64,000 nucleotides of DNA from NCBI RefSeq assembly GCF_023204875.1, contig NZ_CP096247.1:310001-374000 (forward strand), in the 5' to 3' direction. Each line of letters begins with the position of its first letter. The first letter of the stretch is position 1. A program made the position numbers and the translations under genes. Under the pieces are notes generated by a model, which saw only the letters and a program-made list of their open reading frames with translations, made no database searches and had not been told where the DNA came from. Shown here piece by piece: positions 1 through 8,227 of this stretch. Source of the stretch: Prevotella sp. E15-22 (GTDB taxonomy: Bacteria > Bacteroidota > Bacteroidia > Bacteroidales > Bacteroidaceae).

Positions 1-711
1 GACGGTTTCTCTTCGGGTGAGGCTATCAAGGCTTGTCAGGAGGTGGCTTCTACCACGCTGCCCACTGGTTATACCTACGAATACTCTGGTCTGACCCGTG
101 AGGAGGCTAAGGCATCTAACTCAACATGGATTATCTTCGTACTCTGCTTCCTCTTCATCTACCTGATCCTGTCGGCACAGTACGAGTCGTACATCCTGCC
201 TCTGGCCGTGGTTCTCTCTGTACCATTCGGTTTGGCTGGCTGTTTCCTGTTCACTACGGTCTTTGGCCACTCGAACGATATCTACATGCAGATCTCGCTC
301 ATCATGCTGATTGGTCTATTGGCTAAGAACGCCATCCTGATTGTGCAGTTCGCCCTTGAGCGTCGTCAGACTGGTATGGCCATCTCATGGTCGGCCGTGC
401 TGGGTGCCGCTGCCCGTCTGCGTCCTATCCTGATGACGTCTCTGGCTATGGTTATCGGTCTGCTGCCTATGATGTTCGCATCGGGCGTAGGTAAGAATGG
501 TAACCAGACGCTGGGTGCCGCTGCTATTGGCGGTATGTTGATTGGTACGCTGTGTCAGATTTTCGTTGTGCCCGCCCTGTTTGTGCTCTTCCAGAGTCTG
601 CAGGAGAAGTTCAGTCCTATGAAGTTCGAGGGTGACGAGGAGAATCCTGATGTGACCACTGAGTTACAGCAGTATGCAAAGCGTTCTGTGGATTATGAAT
701 TGGAAAAATAA
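1..711 (+). CDS. RND efflux pump inner-membrane subunit, C-terminal part (gene enters from left edge)
   Basis: The open frame runs in from base 1 and ends at the TAA at 709-711, so only the last 236 residues are visible. They match the C-terminal membrane half of HAE1/AcrB-type proton-driven multidrug transporters. The segments GLLAKNAILIVQFALE and RLRPILMTSLAMVIGLLPMM are hallmark stretches of transmembrane helices 10-12, and at least five hydrophobic helices can be counted. AcrB-family pumps are inner-membrane trimers that pass drugs, bile salts or lipids to a periplasmic adaptor and an outer-membrane channel. The channel gene follows 55 bases downstream in the same direction, so the two are probably one operon with an adaptor gene off the left edge. 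Substrate cannot be predicted. Truncation is due only to the window border. Confidence 0.93.
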   Translation, partial: DGFSSGEAIKACQEVASTTLPTGYTYEYSGLTREEAKASNSTWIIFVLCFLFIYLILSAQYESYILPLAVVLSVPFGLAGCFLFTTVFGHSNDIYMQISLIMLIGLLAKNAILIVQFALERRQTGMAISWSAVLGAAARLRPILMTSLAMVIGLLPMMFASGVGKNGNQTLGAAAIGGMLIGTLCQIFVVPALFVLFQSLQEKFSPMKFEGDEENPDVTTELQQYAKRSVDYELEK

Positions 712-726
712 AAGACTCTCCCCTGA

Positions 727-747
727 CCCCTCCCTGCGAGGGAGGGG
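727..747. repeat. GC-rich palindromic repeat, copy 1
   Basis: A perfect 9-bp inverted repeat, CCCCTCCCT / AGGGAGGGG with a 3-base loop, sits in the short gap between the pump and the channel gene. With its flanks (about 713-755) it resembles the reverse complement of the copy at 811-845. Its strong hairpin may also act as an intercistronic mRNA structure. Confidence 0.7.
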
Positions 748-765
748 AATGGGTAGAATAATATA

Positions 766-2205
766 ATGAAGATAAAGATGAATAAGATATTAAAGAAAAA
801 GGCGTCTACTCCCCTCCATATAGGGAGGGGCCTGGGGGTGGGTCTGTTGCTCAGCTTGATGTTGACCAGCTGCGGTCTCTACAACAAATATGAGCGTCCT
901 GACGTGAACACGCAGGGACTGGTGCGCGACATCCAGAATGATGGCGATACACTGGCGCTCAACAGTGATGAGAACTTCGGCAACCTGCCTTGGCGCGAGG
1001 TATTTACCGATCCTCAGCTGCAGGGTCTCATTGAACAGGCGTTGGAAAACAATGTGGACCTGCGCAATGCTGCCCTCAACGTGAAGATGATGGAGACGGC
1101 ACTCACCGTGTCGAAACTGGCTTTCCTGCCCTCTGTGGCTTTCGCTCCTCAGGGCACTATCAGTCAGGTGCAGATGGACGGAGCCTCTGTTTCTCGTACC
1201 TATCAGTTGCCCATCAGCGCTACATGGAACCTCGACCTTTTTGGTAACCTGCTCTCGCAGAAGCGCTCGGCACAGATGAAACTGCTGGCCACTAAGGATT
1301 ATCAGGTGGCTGTGCAGACCAAGATTATCTGTGGTGTGGCCAACCTCTACTATACGCTGATGATGCTCGACGAGCAGTTGGCTATTGTTACTGATATGGA
1401 GGGACTCACCAAGGATACTTGGGATATGATGAAGTTGCAGATGGAGTTGGGTCGCGCCCGTTCTACCAGTGTGCAGACGGCTGAGGCCAACTACTACAGC
1501 GTGCAGGCCAAGAAGGCCGACCTGAAACAGCAGATTCGCGAGATGGAAAACTCGATGTCGCTGCTGCTCAACGAGCCTGGTCATCAGATTGCCCGTGGCA
1601 AGTTCTACAACCAGAGCCTGCCCACCACATTCTCTGCTGGCGTAGGCATCCAGTTGCTCTCTAACCGTGCCGATGTTCACTCTGCCGAGATGGCACTGGC
1701 CCAGTGCTTCTACGACACCGAGACGGCCCGCTCACGTTTCTATCCCAACCTGAGCATCACGGGTACGGCGATGTTTACCAATAACCTGGGAACGATTGTC
1801 AACCCTGGCAAGTGGATCCTCTCTGCTGTTGGTGCGCTCACACAGCCCATCTTCCAGCACGGACAGATTGTGGCTGGTCTGAAGGTGGCTAAGGCTCAGC
1901 AGGAGCAGGCACTGAATACCTTCCAGAACACCATCCTGAAGGCTGGTAACGAGGTGAGCAATGCTCTCTTGGCCTATAACACTTGCGACGAGAAGAGTAA
2001 GCTTGACGAGAAGCAGGTGAAGATCTACGAGCAGAACGTGGAGGACACCAAGTTGCTCTACACCTCGAAGGGCTCTACCTATCTGGAGGTGATCCAGGCT
2101 CAGAATGGATTGCTGAACGCTCGCATCTCGAAGGTCACCGACGACTTCAACAAGATGCAGGCTGTGGTGAACCTCTATCAGGCTCTGGGAGGCGGTAGTA
2201 AATAA
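766..2205 (+). CDS. Outer-membrane efflux channel lipoprotein (NodT/OprM family, TolC-like)
   Basis: The 479-residue product is the trimeric outer-membrane duct that completes a tripartite RND pump. It has a lipoprotein signal ending in LMLTSC (Cys36), then the two repeated OEP domains typical of OprM/NodT. Visible family signatures are SATWNLDLFGNL in the first repeat, LLSNRADVHSAEMALAQ, FYPNLSITG and ALTQPIFQHGQI in the second, and a C-terminal LLNARISKV / YQALGGG stretch. It follows the pump gene directly. Oddly, residues 14-26 (STPLHIGRGLGVG) of the signal region are encoded by a GC-rich palindromic repeat (811-845) that also occurs between the genes. The mature protein seems intact. ATG 766 is the first in-frame start, and starting later would remove the signal peptide. 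Confidence 0.92.
   Translation: MKIKMNKILKKKASTPLHIGRGLGVGLLLSLMLTSCGLYNKYERPDVNTQGLVRDIQNDGDTLALNSDENFGNLPWREVFTDPQLQGLIEQALENNVDLRNAALNVKMMETALTVSKLAFLPSVAFAPQGTISQVQMDGASVSRTYQLPISATWNLDLFGNLLSQKRSAQMKLLATKDYQVAVQTKIICGVANLYYTLMMLDEQLAIVTDMEGLTKDTWDMMKLQMELGRARSTSVQTAEANYYSVQAKKADLKQQIREMENSMSLLLNEPGHQIARGKFYNQSLPTTFSAGVGIQLLSNRADVHSAEMALAQCFYDTETARSRFYPNLSITGTAMFTNNLGTIVNPGKWILSAVGALTQPIFQHGQIVAGLKVAKAQQEQALNTFQNTILKAGNEVSNALLAYNTCDEKSKLDEKQVKIYEQNVEDTKLLYTSKGSTYLEVIQAQNGLLNARISKVTDDFNKMQAVVNLYQALGGGSK
807..845 (+). repeat. GC-rich palindromic repeat, copy 2, inside a coding sequence
   Basis: CCCCTCC (811-817) and GGAGGGG (824-830) form an inverted repeat followed by a G-rich tail (CCTGGGGGTGGGTC). 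The same organisation is seen in reverse orientation at 713-755. This copy is translated in frame as part of the signal peptide of the outer-membrane channel. Confidence 0.7.
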
Positions 2206-2280
2206 TTGATAATGGATCGCTCGGCTTTGCCGCTTTTACAAAGGCGGAACGCCGACTAAAAGAATTGATAATTGACAATT
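2206..2280. repeat. Repeat-like intergenic segment before lpxA
   Basis: The gap contains ATTGATAAT twice (near 2207 and 2266). Between them lie CGGCTTTGCCG and GGCGGAACGCCG, two short GC hairpins separated by an A/T stretch. The structure looks like a small non-autonomous repeat rather than a promoter; no TAnnTTTG box is present. Confidence 0.4.
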
Positions 2281-3060
2281 ATGGCAAGCGAAATTAGTCC
2301 AAAAGCTGAGATATCGCCTAAGGCGAAGATTGGCGACAACTGTAAGATATATCCCTTCGTGTATATCGAGGACGACGTGGAGATTGGTGATAACTGTATC
2401 ATCTTCCCCTTTGTCAGCATCCTTAGTGGTACGCGCATGGGCAAGAATAATAAGGTGCACCAGGGTTCTGTGATTGCTGCTCTGCCTCAGGATTTTGATT
2501 TCCGTGGCGAGAAGTCGGAGTGCATCATCGGCGATGGCAACATCATCCGCGAGAATGTGGTTATCAACCGTGCCACCCATGCCGGTGGACAGACCGTTAT
2601 CGGCAACGAGAACGTGCTGATGGAAGGTGCCCATATCTCGCACGACACCAAGGTGGGCAACCGCTGTGTCTTCGGCTACGGCACCAAGATTGCCGGTGAC
2701 TGCGAGATTGAGGATGGCGTCATCTTCTCTTCCAGCGTCATTGCTAATGCTGGCGTTCGCGTGGGTCGTGCTGCGATGGTGCAGGCCGGTACCACCTTCT
2801 CGAAGGACGTGCCACCGGGCATCATCTGTACCAAACGCGTGGAGTTTGGCGGCATCAACACCACCATGTGTAAGTTCTATGGCATCGACGACAAGGTGAT
2901 AAAGCATATGGCTAACGCCTATCGTTTGGTGTTCCACGGTCAGACCTCCCTCTTCGATGCTGTGATTCAGATTGAGGAGCAGGTGCCTGACAGTCCCGAG
3001 ATACGTCACATCATCGAGTTTATGCGCAATACGAAGTTGGGCATCATCACGAAGATGTAA
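2281..3060 (+). CDS. lpxA: Acyl-ACP--UDP-N-acetylglucosamine O-acyltransferase (LpxA), lipid A biosynthesis
   Basis: LpxA transfers a 3-hydroxyacyl chain from acyl carrier protein to the 3-OH of UDP-GlcNAc, the first committed step of lipid A synthesis in the cytoplasm. The 259-residue length matches the family (E. coli 262). The first 190 residues are a left-handed beta-helix of hexapeptide repeats (IGDNCKIYP, VEIGDNCII, TVIGNENVLM). The catalytic His is H121 in GAHISHD, with H118 beside it. The C-terminal helical region ends in IIEFMRNTKLGIITKM. ATG 2281 gives the usual short N-terminus; an upstream TTG in frame adds three residues only. In many Bacteroidales lpxA follows lpxC-fabZ, but here it follows the efflux operon. 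A strong hairpin terminates it. Confidence 0.93.
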   Translation: MASEISPKAEISPKAKIGDNCKIYPFVYIEDDVEIGDNCIIFPFVSILSGTRMGKNNKVHQGSVIAALPQDFDFRGEKSECIIGDGNIIRENVVINRATHAGGQTVIGNENVLMEGAHISHDTKVGNRCVFGYGTKIAGDCEIEDGVIFSSSVIANAGVRVGRAAMVQAGTTFSKDVPPGIICTKRVEFGGINTTMCKFYGIDDKVIKHMANAYRLVFHGQTSLFDAVIQIEEQVPDSPEIRHIIEFMRNTKLGIITKM

Positions 3061-3087
3061 AAATTGTATGAATGATGATACTATAAT

Positions 3088-3121
3088 AATGCCGAGCAAA
3101 CACTCACGTTTGCTCGGCATT
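3088..3121. terminator. Hairpin terminator after lpxA
   Basis: A perfect 14-bp stem (AATGCCGAGCAAAC with its complement) and a 6-base loop follow lpxA by 27 bases. The downstream side is only weakly T-rich. Confidence 0.7.
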
Positions 3122-3250
3122 GCGCGTTTAGGAATGGGAGTCACTTTTTGATTTTCACGATATAACCATATAATTTCTGAAAATAAATTGATGATGAGAT
3201 TATAGATTACCCTGAAAAGTGGTAATATATATGTAGAAGACAACAAGCGA

Positions 3251-3850
3251 ATGGAAAAAGAAACAGTCATTTCAGCCGTAGCCTTACGGGATGAGACGCT
3301 CCTCATACGTCGCATCCTTGACGGACAGACCGCGCTCTTCCGTCAGCTTGCTGGCCGGTATGCAGGACAGGTGTTGCGGATGGTGGCTCGACTGATACCT
3401 TCGCCAGAAGAAGCAGAGGAGGTTACACAGGATGTTCTGTTCGAAGCCTACCAAAGTCTTGCCCGCTATGATGCGCAAAAGGCCAGTTTTCAAACCTGGC
3501 TCCTGAGCATTGCTTACCACACGGCATTGAAGCACTACAGACAGCGCCGAAGGCATATTGCCACCATCGATGTGAAACAACAATGGCTCGACACCATTCC
3601 TGATGCTGAGGCCGACGCCCTGCTCGATGATACTACCGCCCATCGCGTGGCACTCATGGAGAAGGCCATCGACCAGTTGAAGCCCGACGACCAGATGCTG
3701 CTCAACCTCTATTACTTCGACAACCGGTCCGTCAGGGACATCGCCGTCATCGCTAGCCATGACGAGCCCTATATCTACTCGCGGTTGCAATGGATACGAA
3801 AGAAACTGGCTATTATCATCAAAACTCTTGAAAGCAATGAAGAAAGATGA
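3251..3850 (+). CDS. ECF-type RNA polymerase sigma factor
   Basis: The 199-residue product has the two-domain layout of extracytoplasmic-function sigma factors. Region 2 lies around residues 20-90 (LFRQLAGRYAGQVLRMVARL, EEAEEVTQDVLFEAYQSLARY, FQTWLLSIAYHTALKHYR). Region 4 lies around 125-195 (LKPDDQMLLNLYYFDNRSVRDIA, YIYSRLQWIRKKL). Such factors direct RNA polymerase to a small regulon and are held inactive by a membrane anti-sigma factor. The next gene overlaps this one by 14 bases and encodes a one-TM protein that fits that role. No TAnnTTTG promoter is visible in 3122-3250, so the operon may be self-transcribed by this sigma factor (inference). The signal sensed is unknown. Confidence 0.9.
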   Translation: MEKETVISAVALRDETLLIRRILDGQTALFRQLAGRYAGQVLRMVARLIPSPEEAEEVTQDVLFEAYQSLARYDAQKASFQTWLLSIAYHTALKHYRQRRRHIATIDVKQQWLDTIPDAEADALLDDTTAHRVALMEKAIDQLKPDDQMLLNLYYFDNRSVRDIAVIASHDEPYIYSRLQWIRKKLAIIIKTLESNEER

Positions 3851-4445
3851 ACTCCATAAAGACCAAGGCCTCCGACAGGCCTTGCAGCACAGAAATGAGG
3901 TTGCTAAAAAGCTGACGCCCTCGGCCGACTTTGCCGACAGCCTGATGGCACGCATACAGGCTTCTGAGGTCGCTCCGCAGTCCAAGCACCGCCGATTGTG
4001 GACCTACGTCTCCATAGGAGCCGTTGCTGCCAGCATCCTGCTGCTGTTGACACTCCATTTCTGGCAAAAGACAGAAGAGACACCGCAATCAGTCGTGGCG
4101 AAGCAAGACCCACCGAAGCAGACCATCACGGTGAAAAAGCCAGAAGTGGTGGAGCAGAAGACGGTGGCAGTGGTGAAAGAGCCGAAACCTGTGCAGCAGG
4201 TGGTGCCGCAGAAGAAAGTGGTGGCAAAAGTGGCAAAGCGGCAAGAGGTTGTGGAGGAAAAAGAGAAGGTTCAGGAACTGCCTGCCGCCCCCGTAGAGGA
4301 AGAACTGATGGCTGTGGTGGAAGAGCCAGTGTATGACCCAATGATCGAAGACCCGTATGCCTTCGTCATGAATCAGATGCAGGACATCCGCTCACGCGGA
4401 GAACGCCTACAACAAGAGGTGGCACTGGCCATGGTGACAGAATAA
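3837..4445 (+). CDS. Single-pass membrane protein, probable anti-sigma factor
   Basis: The 202-residue product is translated from an ATG inside the end of the sigma-factor gene (14-base overlap), a sign of translational coupling. Residues 1-53 are polar, predicted cytoplasmic, and could bind the sigma factor (EVAKKLTPSADFADSLMARI resembles the short N-terminal helix of small anti-sigma proteins). Residues 54-76 form one hydrophobic helix. The remaining 125 residues are rich in K, P, V and E and probably periplasmic (PKQTITVKKPEVVEQKTVAV). No zinc-binding HxxxCxxC motif is present, so it is not a ZAS-type anti-sigma. The assignment rests on position, overlap and topology, not on a recognised domain. 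Confidence 0.7.
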   Translation: MKKDELHKDQGLRQALQHRNEVAKKLTPSADFADSLMARIQASEVAPQSKHRRLWTYVSIGAVAASILLLLTLHFWQKTEETPQSVVAKQDPPKQTITVKKPEVVEQKTVAVVKEPKPVQQVVPQKKVVAKVAKRQEVVEEKEKVQELPAAPVEEELMAVVEEPVYDPMIEDPYAFVMNQMQDIRSRGERLQQEVALAMVTE

Positions 4446-4473
4446 ATACTCATCACATTAAAATAGCAGAACA

Positions 4474-5601
4474 ATGAAAAAACTATTCACATGCGTGCTG
4501 TTGGTGGTATTGTGCCTGACAGCACAGGGACAGCAACCCAATGAAAAACTCCGCCAGTTGGAGGACTATTTCCATCAGCAGGGCTATAACGTCAAACACA
4601 CACAGTCGAACTCCATAGGAAAAGAAGGTGTCAGACACACCTACCAAGTATTCTTCTCAGAGAACACGTTCGCACCCAGTTTTGTACAAGCCCCAAGCGA
4701 GGAGGTAAGGCAGATGGTGCTCAGTAAGCATGACAGCATCAAAACCGAGCGCGTGAAGAAGTTGGAGCAGACCATCGATTCCATCCGTGTCACCTTCGCA
4801 TTGTTGGGCAAGCAGGCTTCGGAGAGTTATATGTATGAGTACCACAAGGAGGACGCTGACACCATCAAGTATTCGTTGGCATTCCGTCAGGACGATGACT
4901 CGATCCATTCCACGCGTATTAAGAATAATGTGTATTTCTCCAATGCCCGCGAAGTGGCCAGTTTCGACTATTACAAATCTCACGAATTCAACCATCAGGG
5001 CGACGTCATGTTAGGCACCTACATACATTGGTGCGATGAATCCAACGGCATTGCGTACGACTACATGAAACCCTTTGACATTGCTGCTTTCGAGGCATTG
5101 ATCCAGCCAGTTCTGAAACCTGTGAAGAAGCTGAAGGGCGTGAAGACCTATCCCGTCTATTGGCGACACGACAAAGGATTTGATGACGACGTCGTGCATG
5201 GTAATCTCAGCCATAAGACCACGCGACAAAGCATGTATGGCGACAACAGTCACACGGGCTTGACGACAGGCACCTACTATTTCATCCCGAATGAGTACAA
5301 GAAAGAGGCTGAGACCTTGTACAAACAGCTGGACTCGATATCATACAACTACATCAACAGCCATCCTGAACAGCCATACGAATATGATTTCAGCAAACGC
5401 ATCCCTGTCAGGAACCCTGCTGACCTGCTCCATGGGATAAGCTATGAGGATAGTGATGAATACTTCCTCAAATGGACGCTCGATGATGCTGGCTACCACA
5501 TTCTCTTCCTCACCTCGAAGGGTGAAATCTGGATACCCAGAGAATGGCGAAAGCTGAAGAGCTACATCAACGGGAAGTTGGAGTATCGGAAAGAGAAGTG
5601 A
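4474..5601 (+). CDS. Secreted protein of unknown function, third gene of the sigma-factor operon
   Basis: The 375-residue protein starts with a clear signal peptide (MKKLFTCVLLVVLCLTAQG, cleavage before QQ). It follows the anti-sigma candidate by 28 bases in the same direction, so it is probably co-transcribed and may be the target or the sensor partner of the sigma system. The mature chain is soluble, without a lipobox or membrane segment. It contains many aromatic and charged residues (YMYEYHKEDADTIKYSLAFRQ, YPVYWRHDKGFDDDVVHGN). I do not recognise a domain. A terminator follows at 5680. Confidence 0.75.
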   Translation: MKKLFTCVLLVVLCLTAQGQQPNEKLRQLEDYFHQQGYNVKHTQSNSIGKEGVRHTYQVFFSENTFAPSFVQAPSEEVRQMVLSKHDSIKTERVKKLEQTIDSIRVTFALLGKQASESYMYEYHKEDADTIKYSLAFRQDDDSIHSTRIKNNVYFSNAREVASFDYYKSHEFNHQGDVMLGTYIHWCDESNGIAYDYMKPFDIAAFEALIQPVLKPVKKLKGVKTYPVYWRHDKGFDDDVVHGNLSHKTTRQSMYGDNSHTGLTTGTYYFIPNEYKKEAETLYKQLDSISYNYINSHPEQPYEYDFSKRIPVRNPADLLHGISYEDSDEYFLKWTLDDAGYHILFLTSKGEIWIPREWRKLKSYINGKLEYRKEK

Positions 5602-5679
5602 AATGTGAAATTGTGAAAATGTAAAAAACTCAAGTTTCGCAGGCTCCACTTGTTGGGAGTTAAATAACTAATATGATTT

Positions 5680-5715
5680 CGGGGCCTTGGATTTGTTTCC
5701 AAGGCCCCGTTTTTT
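5680..5715. terminator. Rho-independent terminator between convergent genes
   Basis: An 11-bp stem, CGGGGCCTTGG with its complement, has an 8-base loop and is followed by a run of six T (5710-5715). It lies between the sigma operon (+) and the 5732 gene (-) and may serve both. Confidence 0.85.
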
Positions 5716-5731
5716 GTTCTTATTCTGTTTG

Positions 5732-7192
5732 TTACTTGCGCATCTGGATGGTGATGGAAGAGTCGGTAATAGTGGTGTCTGTGTTTTTCAATGTTCCCAT
5801 AAGGCCGTATTCCTCATAATAGGCCTCAAGCATGGTGTAGGTGCGAGGCAACCAGAACGAGAAATGGCCAGTGGAATCGGTAACGGTGCACTTTGAGCGT
5901 TGACCTTTCGCATGTACTATGGCTTCGTAAAGTGGTTTGCCGTCCAAGTCGAGAACGACGCCTTCCACATGGCGATATGTCTGCTTCAACTCAGGATGCT
6001 GCTCGATATAAGCATCACAGAGCGTATCGGGCACAGTGGTGCAGTCGGTAATCGTGCCTTTGACTTTCACACCATATTTCTCTTCATATGTCTGTTTCTC
6101 CTCTACTTGGTAGGGATAAACCCATTTCAATGTACGCATGGATTGCTGGTGCTTACTGAAATAAACGGCCCAACCATATGAACTGCTAAAGTTGTCAGGC
6201 TCTTTGTCGAGCACCTGACCGTTGATAATAAAAAGGTTGTTCACGGTGCCAGGCTCCAGTACCTCGGGGGGTGTGATGTTCATATAGTCTTTTATCTGCC
6301 ATCCCTGTTTGTTGGCCGTCACTCGATAATAGCGACCTGTCATCAGACGCTTGTCAGCAGTGAAAAGGGGAGCGTAGGTCTTACTGGGTATACGTTCAAC
6401 GAATCGCTTCAAGTCGCGGAACAACATCCTGGTCTTGGGGTCGGCGATTTGGGGCTCTAGGAGTTCCAATGTATAGGACGTGCCAGCATCTTTCGTGTAT
6501 AACAAGACAGAGAACACTCTCTCCTTGCTGTCGTAACCGCTGTCGCTGTTGCTTGTTGAGGTCAGTCCGTGGAAGGCTGCCATCAGTTTAGTGCCATAGT
6601 TAATCTTCTCGGCCCAATTATGCGAACCGTCGAGTTGGATGAAAGGATTGTATGATGCATAAGAGAAGAAATCGGGATAGTCGGCATGAGGAGCCTCGCT
6701 TGTCATTTTTCCATCATCATAGACCCTTAGGCGGGCATCGGCAGAAACAACAAAGCCCATATACCAACGTGGCTTACGCAGCATCAGTACCTCGCGGTTT
6801 TTATTCTCTTTTACCTCCTTTTTCTGCTTCTTGCTCTTTGCTGGGCGGGTTTCCAGCGGTGAAGAAATTACGGCGTATTTGTCAGAACGATTAAGACTTG
6901 GAACAAACACCTCGAAACCATCGTAAGGTGATGGCCTATCGTCCTTTTTCACGTCCTTATATTTATAGAAGGCCTCTTTCATTTCCTCTACGCTGACGGT
7001 GTCGCGGAAATAGTGATTGCTGACCTTGAAGAGATTGTTGTCTATCTCTTTCTTTTCATACTCAGCCCATTGATTGCCAAAATAGTTGAGTAACAGGGGG
7101 TCGTCCTCCATCCTCAGTATCTTCTGACCGAATACTGTTGATGCAGAGAGTAATGCCAGAGACATGGCGATTAGTTTAGCATTGTTGTTCAT
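5732..7192 (-). CDS. Secreted protein with plug-like segment and C-terminal carboxypeptidase-regulatory-like domain
   Basis: The 486-residue protein has a signal peptide (MNNNAKLIAMSLALLSASTVFG). Residues to about 325 form a domain shared with the next gene upstream in the operon (7345-8226). Matching stretches include SVEEMKEAFYKYK against SLEEMKEAFYKNK, RWYMGFVVSADARL against KWYMGFIVSPRAYF, and LMTGRYYRVTANKQGW against VMTGRYYRVTVNKCGW. Next comes a segment like the TonB-receptor plug (NNLFIINGQVLD, YEEKYGVKVKGTIT). The last 80 residues (VEGVVLDLDGKPLYEAIVHAKG, TDSTGHFSFWLP) are a CarboxypepD_reg-like beta-sandwich. Function is not known. A TAnnTTTG box at 7257-7264 suggests its own promoter as well as read-through from the TonB-like gene. 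Confidence 0.75.
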   Translation of the reverse strand: MNNNAKLIAMSLALLSASTVFGQKILRMEDDPLLLNYFGNQWAEYEKKEIDNNLFKVSNHYFRDTVSVEEMKEAFYKYKDVKKDDRPSPYDGFEVFVPSLNRSDKYAVISSPLETRPAKSKKQKKEVKENKNREVLMLRKPRWYMGFVVSADARLRVYDDGKMTSEAPHADYPDFFSYASYNPFIQLDGSHNWAEKINYGTKLMAAFHGLTSTSNSDSGYDSKERVFSVLLYTKDAGTSYTLELLEPQIADPKTRMLFRDLKRFVERIPSKTYAPLFTADKRLMTGRYYRVTANKQGWQIKDYMNITPPEVLEPGTVNNLFIINGQVLDKEPDNFSSSYGWAVYFSKHQQSMRTLKWVYPYQVEEKQTYEEKYGVKVKGTITDCTTVPDTLCDAYIEQHPELKQTYRHVEGVVLDLDGKPLYEAIVHAKGQRSKCTVTDSTGHFSFWLPRTYTMLEAYYEEYGLMGTLKNTDTTITDSSITIQMRK

Positions 7193-7256
7193 TGTTTTTT
7201 AATTTTAATGATATGGGTTATTATTGTTTATGAGTACTTTGTTGATAACAACGATG

Positions 7257-7264
7257 CAAATATA
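7257..7264 (-). promoter_or_regulatory. Candidate -7 box for the 7192 gene
   Basis: TATATTTG on the minus strand (followed by C) matches TAnnTTTG and lies 64 bases before the start codon in an A/T-rich 152-base gap. Confidence 0.45.
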
Positions 7265-7344
7265 ATAAAAAAAAACAGACATTATACTTCCTTGTTCCCT
7301 TTTTAACAATTTTTACACAAACGGAGCAAACCCATCACGCTCTT

Positions 7345-8226
7345 TTATAGATAATCCTCTATCAGCCAACCGCATTTATTGACTGTCACACGATAGTAAC
7401 GACCTGTCATCACACGCGTGTCTGAGGTAAAATAAGGTGCGAAGGTACCAAGTGGGAGTTCTTCAACAAATCTCTTCAGATCGTCAAACAGTTTTTGTGT
7501 CTCTTTGTCTGGGTTGCCAGGTTCAAGAAGCTCCAGTGAATAATACACGCGACGGAGGCGTGTATGGATTCCTTGATAGTCTTGCACTTTCTCCTCGTCC
7601 TTCTTTTTATAGAGCAATACGGAAAATTGCTTTTCTTCTTTCAGCCACCAATGCTCGTCTGTCCCTAAGGAATGCAATGTACCTATCAGGCGGGCGCCAT
7701 ATCTAGTGTTGTTATACCAATCGTAAGGTCCGTCAAGACGAAGGATTGGCTTATAGGCAGCATACGCAAAGAAATCAGAATATGTGGCATAGGGAGCATA
7801 AGCTGTCCTTTTCCCATTATTATATACCTCAAAGTAAGCCCTTGGCGACACGATGAATCCCATATACCATTTTGGATTACTTAATGTGATTTCCTCACCT
7901 TCGACAACCTGTTTCGCTGGATGGTCCTTCAGTGAGGGATATACTCTCACGTAGATGTCGTCTGGATGGAGTTCCGGCTTTATCACGAGGAAGTCCTCAT
8001 AATGAATCTTCTTGTCTTTTGCGTTCTTGTTCTTATAGAATGCCTCCTTCATTTCTTCGAGACTCACCTCTTTATTAAACTTCCAACTGCAAGACAGGAA
8101 ATTCTTGTCTATCTTGCTCTTGTACTCCCTCCAGAGATCCTCATAATCAGGAAATTCCTGCTGACAGAAAGCATTTTGCGCAAACAGCAATGCAATTAAA
8201 GTTGCTGATAGTTTTAATCGTTTCAT
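7345..8226 (-). CDS. Secreted protein, short paralogue of the 5732-7192 product
   Basis: The 293-residue protein has a signal peptide (MKRLKLSATLIALLFAQNAFC) and aligns over its whole length with residues 1-325 of the downstream paralogue. Shared stretches are EEMKEAFYKNK, YSDFFAYAAYKPILRLDG, SLELLEPGNPD and MTGRYYRVTVNK. It stops at the point where the paralogue continues into its plug-like and CarboxypepD_reg-like parts, so it consists of the shared domain alone. Its start codon lies one base after the stop codon of the TonB-domain gene, indicating an operon. No catalytic motif is evident; the shared domain is unrecognised. Confidence 0.75.
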   Translation of the reverse strand: MKRLKLSATLIALLFAQNAFCQQEFPDYEDLWREYKSKIDKNFLSCSWKFNKEVSLEEMKEAFYKNKNAKDKKIHYEDFLVIKPELHPDDIYVRVYPSLKDHPAKQVVEGEEITLSNPKWYMGFIVSPRAYFEVYNNGKRTAYAPYATYSDFFAYAAYKPILRLDGPYDWYNNTRYGARLIGTLHSLGTDEHWWLKEEKQFSVLLYKKKDEEKVQDYQGIHTRLRRVYYSLELLEPGNPDKETQKLFDDLKRFVEELPLGTFAPYFTSDTRVMTGRYYRVTVNKCGWLIEDYL

Positions 8227-8227
8227 G

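Noticed and set aside
2236..3315. 359-codon frame opposite lpxA and the following gap
   Set aside because: Spans a terminator hairpin and the 5' end of the sigma gene; product resembles no family.
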